Below are positions 1 through 5,205 of a stretch of DNA of 6,574 bases, in pieces. The notes under the pieces are model-generated. The model saw only the letters and a program-made list of their open reading frames with translations. It ran no database searches and was not told the DNA's origin. A program made the position numbers and the translations under genes. Positions within the stretch are counted from its first letter, which is position 1, and the number at the start of each line of letters is the position of its first letter. The stretch is from Ruminococcus sp. (GTDB lineage: Bacteria; Bacillota; Clostridia; Oscillospirales; Ruminococcaceae): NCBI GenBank assembly GCA_017622635.1, contig JAGAQS010000260.1, positions 1 to 6,574 on the forward strand, given 5' to 3'.

Positions 1-413
1 CTTCAGGCATATTGTTCCTTGCACTTCCTGTATTTGCCTACCTGCTCGGAGGGAAAGCTCTGCGTAAAATTCAAGGCAGAAACAACAAAATAAAATATTC
101 AGTTATTACACTTCTGCCTTGTGTTATAATGCCGTTGGTAATAATGTTTTCAATATGGGAAAGCGGATATGCCGTAAGATACACGGCGGACTTCTCATGG
201 CAGATTATCATGGGGGCATATGTAATACTTTTCTTCCTTTATCAGAACACCGAAAATACAACAATAAAAAAGTTTTTCAGGTATTTCATGGCATTCTCAA
301 TGACAACGGCTCTGATAGTAAACGTCCCACAGATATTCAGCTTTTCTTTCTCCGAATATGACTATCCGTCAATAACAAGTCAGTTCTGTGAACTTATAGA
401 ATTCTGGAGATAA
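1..413 (+). CDS. C-terminal part of a polytopic membrane protein (5' end cut by window)
   Basis: The open frame runs in from the left edge (first full codon at base 3) and ends at a TAA followed directly by a second TAA, so only about the last 136 residues are visible. A TTG at base 12 could be read as a start, but the frame is open upstream of it and the visible protein begins in the middle of a hydrophobic segment, so this is a truncated gene and not a small one. Four hydrophobic stretches are seen: one at the very start, one ending in the PLVIMFSIW region, one around WQIIMGAYVILFFLY, and one around FMAFSMTTALIVNV. Between the second and third lies a loop with the residues GYAVRYTADFSW. Loops with an aromatic/Arg-Tyr...Asp-Phe pattern occur in some large glycosyltransferase-like membrane proteins, but that is only a weak hint. 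I do not recognise the family; function unknown. It is on the same strand as the Big_2 gene downstream, which has its own promoter. Confidence 0.7.
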   Translation, partial: SGILFLALPVFAYLLGGKALRKIQGRNNKIKYSVITLLPCVIMPLVIMFSIWESGYAVRYTADFSWQIIMGAYVILFFLYQNTENTTIKKFFRYFMAFSMTTALIVNVPQIFSFSFSEYDYPSITSQFCELIEFWR

Positions 414-585
414 TAAGTTTTATTAATAAATATAAACACGCAGTTAAAACAGCATAAGATGATAAAAATATTAAATTTAATCCTGTCAGAACGCATTTTT
501 AAAACGTATGTTCGATTTTATTTTGGCAAAAAATGACAAAAATTATCTTCATTATAGGTCAATGTGCGGAATTTTTCAAAAGTAC
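414..585. other. AT-rich intergenic spacer without a recognisable gene
   Basis: I see no convincing open frame on either strand and no strong GC-rich terminator hairpin after the upstream gene. There are only short A/T-only inverted repeats near 410-440 and a weak imperfect stem near 490-515 followed by T-rich sequence. A poor promoter-like pair (TTGGCA at 523-528 and TATCTT at 545-550) is present, but it is much weaker than the promoter that follows. The spacer probably holds the 3' untranslated region of the membrane protein gene and upstream promoter DNA. Confidence 0.5.
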
Positions 586-614
586 GTGACATTTCTTTCA
601 CACTGTGATATAAT
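586..614 (+). promoter_or_regulatory. Strong extended -10 housekeeping promoter for the Big_2 gene
   Basis: The -35 box GTGACA (586-591) matches TTGACA at five of six positions. It is followed by a 17-nt spacer and a perfect TATAAT (609-614). A TG at 606-607, one base before the -10 box, adds an extended -10 element. The expected transcription start is near 620-622. This gives a leader of about 175 nt before the ATG at 795. The match is good enough to expect constitutive sigma-A-type recognition. Confidence 0.8.
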
Positions 615-642
615 GTAGTCAAGGTATTTTTCTATGTATAAC

Positions 643-764
643 ACGTCTGTAATTATTGTCATTACAGCGTAAGCCGATTATCTCCACAGGACCGTTTGTT
701 TATGCCTGCAACAACAAACATTTTTACGGTCTTGATTAATCTGCGGTCTGCCCTGCGGATTAAT
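643..764 (+). promoter_or_regulatory. Structured 5' leader: three consecutive hairpins
   Basis: Three inverted repeats lie in a row between the predicted transcription start and the ribosome binding site. Hairpin 1 pairs ACG + CTGTAAT (643-645, 647-653) with ATTACAG + CGT (661-670), leaving T646 bulged and a 7-nt loop. Hairpin 2 pairs 687-695 with 726-734 over nine base pairs including one G-U; inside it 696-700 (TTGTT) can pair with 713-717 (AACAA). Hairpin 3 pairs 735-746 with 753-764 over twelve base pairs, two of them G-U, around the loop TCTGCC. Hairpin 3 starts at the base directly after hairpin 2, so the two could stack. No T-run follows hairpin 3, so it is not an intrinsic terminator. 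I do not recognise a known riboswitch or ribozyme consensus. It may be a cis-regulatory RNA, an mRNA-stabilising 5' structure, or in part a protein-binding palindrome. Confidence 0.45.
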
Positions 765-778
765 ACTATAATTCAAAG

Positions 779-785
779 AAAGGGA
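779..785 (+). promoter_or_regulatory. Ribosome binding site that fixes the Big_2 gene start
   Basis: AAAGGGA lies nine bases before the ATG at 795. The longer reading of this frame would begin at a TTG at 696, inside hairpin 2 of the leader, with no purine-rich site before it. Its extra 33 residues look like no known N-terminus, so the ATG at 795 is preferred. Confidence 0.7.
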
Positions 786-794
786 TTCAAAAAA

Positions 795-1547
795 ATGGAT
801 AACAGCAGTAACAACCATAATTCCGAAAAACCTCGCAAAAAGGTTACAAAAAAAATTCTTAGACGCAGACAGCTCTGTGCACTTGCAGTCATTGCACTTA
901 TTGTGCTTATTCTGATTATTCTTATAGCTAACGCCTGCACCGATAAAACCACAAAACCAAAAAAGGAAAAAACCACAACTTCTACTACAACTACCACAAC
1001 CACCACAACCGAAACAGAACCCGTTACAGAAACTCCCACAACAACTACTGTACCCGTTCCTACGGCTGACCCCGCTCTTGCATCTCAGGTAAAACTTGAC
1101 AAAACACAGATAACCGTTACAGTAGGCGGTAATTCCGATTATGCACTTATTCAGGCATACCCCGACGGTTCAACGGCTGACAATGAAGTGTGGACATCTG
1201 ACAACGAAAATATCGCAACAGTTGATATTTACGGAAACGTAACAGGTGTAAATGCAGGTACTTGCCTTGTTACTCTCTCATTCAGCAACCACCCAGAAAT
1301 AAGTATACCGATTCAGGTAACCGTTACAGACCCCAACGCAACCCCCGAAACACCTGATATAAATATACCCAATATGACACCCGAAACATCTGAAAATGTT
1401 CCCGAAGTTCAGGACAATCAGAATAATCAGGGTTATCAGGATTCACAGGGTTATCAGGACACACAGAATTATTATCAGAACAATCAGACAAACGGTCAGG
1501 ATTCTCAGGAATTTCCCGATGTAAGCAACGTTATGCCCGAAACATAA
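795..1547 (+). CDS. Single-pass membrane protein with Thr-rich stalk, Big_2 domain and Gln/Asn-rich tail
   Basis: The protein has 250 residues. Residues 1-26 are hydrophilic and strongly basic near the membrane (KPRKKVTKK, ILRRR). Residues about 27-47 form one hydrophobic segment. By the positive-inside rule the N-terminus is cytoplasmic and the rest is outside the cell. Residues about 50-92 are a Lys/Thr linker with a near-continuous Thr run at 60-72, a likely stalk. Residues about 98-178 match the bacterial Ig-like group 2 (Big_2) fold, including the typical W-T-S-D-N-x-x-I-A-T-V-D...G-x-V-T-G-V-x-A-G-T pattern at 133-156. The tail (about 180-250) has PET motifs and a Gln/Asn/Tyr-rich section with QGYQD repeats. 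Cys48 follows the hydrophobic segment, but ANAC is a poor lipobox, so a lipoprotein is unlikely. There is no LPXTG sorting signal, dockerin or catalytic domain. Its role is unknown; a cell-surface binding or spacer protein is a reasonable inference. It has its own promoter and leader and ends at a shared terminator. Confidence 0.8.
   Translation: MDNSSNNHNSEKPRKKVTKKILRRRQLCALAVIALIVLILIILIANACTDKTTKPKKEKTTTSTTTTTTTTTETEPVTETPTTTTVPVPTADPALASQVKLDKTQITVTVGGNSDYALIQAYPDGSTADNEVWTSDNENIATVDIYGNVTGVNAGTCLVTLSFSNHPEISIPIQVTVTDPNATPETPDINIPNMTPETSENVPEVQDNQNNQGYQDSQGYQDTQNYYQNNQTNGQDSQEFPDVSNVMPET
972..1010 (+). repeat. ACN-codon run encoding the poly-Thr stalk
   Basis: Thirteen codons, twelve of them Thr with one Ser, form a low-complexity stretch of mixed ACA, ACC and ACT codons. 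The mixing of codons argues for selection on the protein rather than very recent slippage. The antisense reading gives a poly-Val shadow frame that is not a gene. Confidence 0.7.
1428..1463 (+). repeat. 18-bp tandem repeat encoding QGYQD(S/T)
   Basis: The 14-base unit CAGGGTTATCAGGA occurs identically at 1428-1441 and 1446-1459, a period of 18 bases or six residues. A degenerate third unit (QNYYQN) follows. It lies in the Gln/Asn-rich tail of the Big_2 protein and could change copy number between strains. Confidence 0.7.
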
Positions 1548-1591
1548 TCCGTACCGTAAAAAAATATCAAATCTGTTTATAAGAATTTCAG

Positions 1592-1624
1592 AAAAAAGGA
1601 CAGCCCTGAAAAGCTGTCCTTTTT
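1592..1624. terminator. Bidirectional intrinsic terminator between convergent units
   Basis: The stem pairs AGGACAGC (1597-1604) with GCTGTCCT (1613-1620) around an 8-nt loop, flanked by six A on the left (1592-1597) and five T on the right (1620-1624). Read on the + strand it ends the Big_2 transcript; read on the - strand it ends the hydE operon, whose last stop codon is only four bases away. The A-stem-T symmetry makes it work in both directions. Confidence 0.9.
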
Positions 1625-1628
1625 ATGT

Positions 1629-2663
1629 TTATATTGCGTCGCCACGTTCTGACGATACTTCATAACCTGCCGACCTGATTCTTTTTTCAAGACATTCAAC
1701 ACATTCGGCGGATTCTTCATCCGTACAGATTTTGTTGTCATACAAGTCATATTTCTTTCTGACACCGACGGGCGAAAGATTTGGCATAACCACATTACAG
1801 CCTGTTTTCAGACCGAGTTCACGACCGTCAGATGAAACAGTACCGAGTGCGGTTGTTGCGGGAATAAGTGCTTTCGGAAACATGAGACGAAGTATTCCGA
1901 GAATACGGAGCGTCAGTTCAAGAGTACCGCCTTTTTTGTCGGAAAACGGTGTTTCATGGTGCGGTACAAACGGACCGATTCCAATCATATGCGGTTGAAG
2001 TTCCTGCAAAAAACGTAAATCTTCAACAATATTTTCCGTTGTCTGAAACGGCACTCCCACCATAAAACCCGAACCCACCTGATAACCCAATTCACGCAGA
2101 CTGAAAAGGCACTGCTTTCGGTTTGCAAGGCTCATTTCTTTCGGGTGTAGTTTTCTGTAAAGTTCGTCGGAAGCTGTTTCATGACGCAGTAAATAACGGT
2201 CTGCACCTGCTTCTTTCATTCGCCTGTAACTTTCGTATGAACGTTCACCGAGCGAAAGAGTAACGGCACAGTCGGGGTATTTACTCTTTATTTCCGAAAT
2301 CAGAGAACACATAAAATCGTCCGTGAAATAAGAATCCTCACCGCCCTGCATTACAAAAGTACGGAAACCCAGTTCATAGCCGTTTTCACAGCATGACAGT
2401 ATCTCCTCACGGCTGAGGCGGTAACGTTCCGCATTTTTATTGCTACGGCGTATACCGCAATAAAAACAGTCATTTTTACAATAACTTGAAATTTCTATCA
2501 GACCACGCAGAAAAACTTTTTTTCCGTAGTACTTCTGCCTTGTTTCGTCAGCATATTTTACAATAAAATTTGAAACACCTTTGTCGTCCGTTTCAACAAG
2601 CGACTTTATTTCACTGTCGTCAATATTGCCTGTCCTGTAAAGTTTTTCAACGATTTCAGTCAT
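1629..2663 (-). CDS. hydE: [FeFe]-hydrogenase H-cluster maturation radical-SAM protein HydE
   Basis: This 344-residue radical-SAM enzyme is one of the three maturases (HydE, HydF, HydG) that build the diiron site of [FeFe] hydrogenase. It acts in the cytoplasm on the iron-carbonyl-cyanide product of HydG. Numbered from the ATG start, the SAM-cluster motif CX3CX2C is C62-C66-C69 (SYCKNDCFYCGIRRSN). It is followed by the HydE signatures RYRLSREEI, TFVMQGGEDSYF, SLGERSYESYRRMKEAGADRYLLRHETA and MIGIGPFVPH..TPF. A second CX7CX2C set near the C-terminus (C313, C321, C324) matches the accessory cluster site found in some HydE proteins such as that of Thermotoga. The whole-length match and the RHETA motif favour HydE over biotin synthase or PylB. 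Length is normal. The ATG at 2663 is preferred over a TTG at 2675: it lies one base after the nadA stop and has GGCGG five bases upstream. It is the last gene of the operon; hydF, hydG and a hydrogenase are not in the window. Confidence 0.93.
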   Translation of the reverse strand: MTEIVEKLYRTGNIDDSEIKSLVETDDKGVSNFIVKYADETRQKYYGKKVFLRGLIEISSYCKNDCFYCGIRRSNKNAERYRLSREEILSCCENGYELGFRTFVMQGGEDSYFTDDFMCSLISEIKSKYPDCAVTLSLGERSYESYRRMKEAGADRYLLRHETASDELYRKLHPKEMSLANRKQCLFSLRELGYQVGSGFMVGVPFQTTENIVEDLRFLQELQPHMIGIGPFVPHHETPFSDKKGGTLELTLRILGILRLMFPKALIPATTALGTVSSDGRELGLKTGCNVVMPNLSPVGVRKKYDLYDNKICTDEESAECVECLEKRIRSAGYEVSSERGDAI

Positions 2664-2664
2664 T

Positions 2665-3591
2665 TCAACCGCCAAGTCTTATCATTTCGTCTATGCATTT
2701 TCTTGCTTTTGAAATAAGTTCGTCGTCCATAAGAATTTCAAACGCACCGCCGTTCTGTATACCTTTAAGAGAATTATAAACGTCGGGAAGTGTCGTAATT
2801 TTCATATTATGACATACGATATCCTTTGTTACAGGATAGAATTTTTTATCTGGACATTCATATTGCAGATGTTCGGCAATTGAAGTTTCCGTGCCTATTA
2901 TAAATTCCTTTGCATCGGATTTTATGGCATAGTCCATGATTCCCGAAGTAGAACCGACGTAATCGGCAAGCTTTACAACGGGCGGAGTACATTCAGGGTG
3001 AACAAGAAAAAGAGCGTCGGGGTGTTCTTCCTTTGCTTTCATGACTTCTTTAACTGTAATTCCTGCGTGGGTCGGACAACCGCCATTTAAAAGTTTTATA
3101 TCTTTTTCTGGAATACTGCATTTCACATAGTCGCCAAGATTACAGTCAGGTATAAACAGAATCTTGTCATTATCAATCGCTTTCACGATTTTCAAAGCAC
3201 TTGACGATGTGACACACACATCACATACAGCTTTAAGTGAAGCTGTTGTATTTATATAAGCCACAACCGTTCTGTCGGGTTCTTTGTCTTTAAGCATGGA
3301 AATCATTTCAGCGTCCATCTGTTCAGCCATGGGGCAACCTGCATTCTTGTTTGCAAGAAAAACACGTTTCTGAGGTGCAAGCATTTTAGCCGTTTCAGCC
3401 ATGAAATGAACTCCGCAGAAAAGTATGTTGTCAGCGTCAACGCCCTTTGCGTCAACACTGAGTTTATAGCTGTCACCCGTAAAGTCAGCTATTTCAACAA
3501 TTTCCCTTGCCTGATAGCTGTGTGCAAGAATAACGGTATTCGTTTCTTTTTTAAGTTTCAGGATTTTCTCCTGCAATTCATGTAATTTCAT
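2665..3591 (-). CDS. nadA: Quinolinate synthase NadA
   Basis: NadA condenses iminoaspartate with dihydroxyacetone phosphate to quinolinate, the committed step of de novo NAD synthesis, using an oxygen-sensitive [4Fe-4S] cluster. The 308-residue length fits the short NadA form. The three conserved cluster cysteines are visible: C86 (GCPMAEQM), C172 (GGCPTHAG) and C260 (DIVCHNMKITTL). Other family signatures are AHSYQ near the N-terminus (23-27), GDS (39-41), CGVHFMAETAKML (59-71), TSSSA (128-132), PDCNLG (148-153), HPEC (198-201), GSTSG (213-217) and GTETS (233-237). The ATG has an AGGAG eight bases upstream (3600-3604), 15 nt after the ridA stop, and the gene is followed one base later by hydE. 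The usual partners nadB (or an aspartate dehydrogenase) and nadC are not here, so the source of iminoaspartate must be encoded elsewhere. Confidence 0.96.
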   Translation of the reverse strand: MKLHELQEKILKLKKETNTVILAHSYQAREIVEIADFTGDSYKLSVDAKGVDADNILFCGVHFMAETAKMLAPQKRVFLANKNAGCPMAEQMDAEMISMLKDKEPDRTVVAYINTTASLKAVCDVCVTSSSALKIVKAIDNDKILFIPDCNLGDYVKCSIPEKDIKLLNGGCPTHAGITVKEVMKAKEEHPDALFLVHPECTPPVVKLADYVGSTSGIMDYAIKSDAKEFIIGTETSIAEHLQYECPDKKFYPVTKDIVCHNMKITTLPDVYNSLKGIQNGGAFEILMDDELISKARKCIDEMIRLGG

Positions 3592-3606
3592 ATATAAAAC
3601 TCCTGA

Positions 3607-3984
3607 TTATTCATTAACTTCTGCAATTACTTCAACTTCAACAAGAACATTTTTCGGAAGTGTCTTTACAGCCACACAACTTCTTGCAGGAAGTGAAGTA
3701 AAGTACTTTCCGTAAATTTCATTGAAAGCAGAAAAATCGTTCATATCGGCAAGAAAACAGGTTGTCTTTACTGCCTTGTCGAATGAAGAACCCGAAGCCT
3801 CAAGAACCGCACCAAGATTCTTCATAACCTGCTCGGACTGTTCCTGAATAGTAACAGCCTCAATTGTGTTTGTGGCGGGATTTATTGCAATCTGTCCCGA
3901 AGTGTAGACCATACCGCCCGAAACCACTGCCTGTGAGTAAGGACCTACTGCGAGAGGGGCATTGTCCGTGTGAATTTTTTTCAT
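3607..3984 (-). CDS. ridA: RidA/YjgF-family enamine/imine deaminase
   Basis: RidA hydrolyses reactive 2-enamine/imine intermediates, such as 2-aminoacrylate and 2-aminocrotonate released by PLP-dependent threonine/serine dehydratases, to 2-oxo acids and ammonia. The 125-residue length is typical and the protein should be a cytoplasmic trimer. Signatures seen: NAPLAVGPYSQAV near the N-terminus with Tyr16, SGQI (29-32), KTTCFLADMNDF (73-84), PARSCVAVKTLPKNVLVEVE (99-118). Arg101 and Glu116 correspond to Arg105 and Glu120 of E. coli RidA, the substrate-binding residues, so this is an active RidA-type member by sequence. The frame stays open to a TTG at 4011, but that would place the ribosome binding site inside the coding sequence; the ATG at 3984 is the start. 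It sits 19 nt after the threonine deaminase gene, a functional pairing known from many bacteria. Confidence 0.94.
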   Translation of the reverse strand: MKKIHTDNAPLAVGPYSQAVVSGGMVYTSGQIAINPATNTIEAVTIQEQSEQVMKNLGAVLEASGSSFDKAVKTTCFLADMNDFSAFNEIYGKYFTSLPARSCVAVKTLPKNVLVEVEVIAEVNE

Positions 3985-3993
3985 TTTAAATAA

Positions 3994-4000
3994 CCTCCTT
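3994..4000 (-). promoter_or_regulatory. Ribosome binding site of ridA
   Basis: A perfect AAGGAGG on the minus strand lies nine bases before the ATG at 3984 and just after the stop codon of the deaminase gene. It decides the start of ridA, because the upstream in-frame TTG lies 5' of it. Confidence 0.85.
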
Positions 4001-4003
4001 TTT

Positions 4004-5203
4004 TTAATCATTGACGATTTTAAAACCGTTGTCTTTGAGAGCGGTTTTTATTTCGTCAATATGCTGGTAGTTGCGTGTTTCAAGGACAATTCTGAGATAA
4101 CAGCCGTTTACAGCCGAACCCTCGTTTGCACGTTCGTGATGTATTGAGATAACATTTCCGCCTGCCTCTGCAATAATTCTTGAAACGTCCATAAGCTGAC
4201 CGGGCTTGTCAATGAGTTCGATATTCATTGAGTACGTTCTTCCCGTCATGAGCAGACCACGCTTTATTACTCTCGAAAGTATCGTAACATCAATATTTCC
4301 GCCCGAAAGCAGACATACAACCTTTTTATTCTTTACAGGAACTTTGTTAAACATTGCAGCCGCTACCGAAACAGCACCCGCACCTTCCGTCACAAGTTTC
4401 TGTTTTTCCATGAGTGCAAGTATAGCAGCTGAAATTTCGTCGTCCGTAACGGTCACAATGTCGTCAACATATTCTGAAACGTACCTGAATGTATTTTCTC
4501 CAGGTTCTTTAACTGCTATACCATCGGCAATTGTCGAAACACTGTCAAGACACTCTATTTTATTGTCATGTACAGAATTGAACATACTCGGCGCACCTGT
4601 TGCCTGTACACCGTAAACTTTAATATCGGGGTTAAGGCTCTTTATTGCGTATGCAACGCCTGAAATAAGTCCGCCTCCGCCTATAGGAACGATAACAGCG
4701 TCCATTTCGGGAAGTTGTTCAAGAAGTTCAAGACCGATTGTACCCTGTCCTGCTATAACGTTTTCGTCGTCGAACGGGTGAATAAAAGTATAGCCGTTTT
4801 CGTCACGCTGTCTGAGTGCCTCCGCATATGCGTCATCATAGACACCCTTTACAAGACAGACTTTCGCACCATAACTCTTTGTGGCTTCAACCTTTGAAAT
4901 AGGTGCACCGTCAGGCAGGCATATTATTGCAGGAATACCGTTTTTCTGTGCGGCAAGTGCAACACCCTGAGCGTGATTTCCTGCTGAACAGGCAATAACC
5001 CCACGTGCCTTTTCTTCGTCGGAAAGCTGTGACATCTTGTAATAAGCACCACGCACTTTGAATGAACCTGTTATCTGAAGATTTTCTGTTTTCAGAAAAA
5101 TTTCCGATTCGGGGTTGATGTTAGGTGCATGGATTATATCGGTTTCCCTTATTACCTGTTTAAGTACATATCTTGCATGATAGATTTTATCAAGAGTAAG
5201 CAT
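4004..5203 (-). CDS. ilvA: Threonine ammonia-lyase (threonine deaminase), PLP fold with C-terminal ACT domain
   Basis: The enzyme converts L-threonine to 2-oxobutanoate and ammonia through 2-aminocrotonate, the first step of isoleucine synthesis. The 399 residues hold a fold-type II PLP domain (about 1-320) and one ACT domain (about 325-399). Lys49 in TGSFKVRGAY is the Schiff-base lysine. SAGNHAQG (73-80) and the glycine loop GGGGL (175-179) bind cofactor and phosphate, and SGGN (300-303) holds the pyridine ring. The ACT part (YSMNIELIDKPGQL...) is the single, short type found in many Firmicutes, unlike the double regulatory region of E. coli IlvA, so allosteric control by an amino acid is likely but the ligand cannot be read from sequence. 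The tdcB-like catabolic form has similar layout; the position near leuB favours a biosynthetic role. AGGAGG lies seven bases before the ATG, inside the end of the DUF815 gene, so translation is probably coupled. Confidence 0.93.
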   Translation of the reverse strand: MLTLDKIYHARYVLKQVIRETDIIHAPNINPESEIFLKTENLQITGSFKVRGAYYKMSQLSDEEKARGVIACSAGNHAQGVALAAQKNGIPAIICLPDGAPISKVEATKSYGAKVCLVKGVYDDAYAEALRQRDENGYTFIHPFDDENVIAGQGTIGLELLEQLPEMDAVIVPIGGGGLISGVAYAIKSLNPDIKVYGVQATGAPSMFNSVHDNKIECLDSVSTIADGIAVKEPGENTFRYVSEYVDDIVTVTDDEISAAILALMEKQKLVTEGAGAVSVAAAMFNKVPVKNKKVVCLLSGGNIDVTILSRVIKRGLLMTGRTYSMNIELIDKPGQLMDVSRIIAEAGGNVISIHHERANEGSAVNGCYLRIVLETRNYQHIDEIKTALKDNGFKIVND

Positions 5204-5205
5204 TA

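Noticed and set aside
523..550. Promoter-like pair TTGGCA ... TATCTT
   Set aside because: The -10 is poor and the spacing is 16; a far better promoter lies about 60 bases downstream.
735..764. Hairpin 3 of the leader as an intrinsic terminator or attenuator
   Set aside because: No T-run follows the stem; the next bases are ACTATAATTC, so it cannot terminate by itself.
696..794. N-terminal extension of the Big_2 protein from a TTG
   Set aside because: The TTG lies inside a hairpin of the leader without a ribosome binding site, while the ATG at 795 has AAAGGGA at good spacing directly before the typical basic N-terminus.
923..941. Lipoprotein signal in the Big_2 protein (Cys48)
   Set aside because: The sequence before the Cys is ANAC with no Leu/Val/Ile at -3, and the N-terminal cytoplasmic part is long; a type II membrane anchor fits better.
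773..1039. Minus-strand open frame with a poly-Val run
   Set aside because: It is the antisense shadow of the Thr-rich linker and N-terminus of the Big_2 gene, with low-complexity protein and no ribosome binding site.
2664..2675. N-terminal extension of HydE from a TTG overlapping nadA
   Set aside because: An ATG four codons later has a GGCGG five bases upstream and gives the usual stop-restart spacing; the four extra residues add nothing conserved.
3985..4011. N-terminal extension of RidA from a TTG
   Set aside because: The extension would translate through the AAGGAGG site and overlap the deaminase stop; RidA proteins start just before the conserved NAP segment.
4206..4616. Plus-strand open frames inside the minus-strand operon
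   Set aside because: These frames (also near 1732-1998, 2570-2779, 4715-4897 and 5421-5656) are complementary shadows of well-identified genes with no family features.
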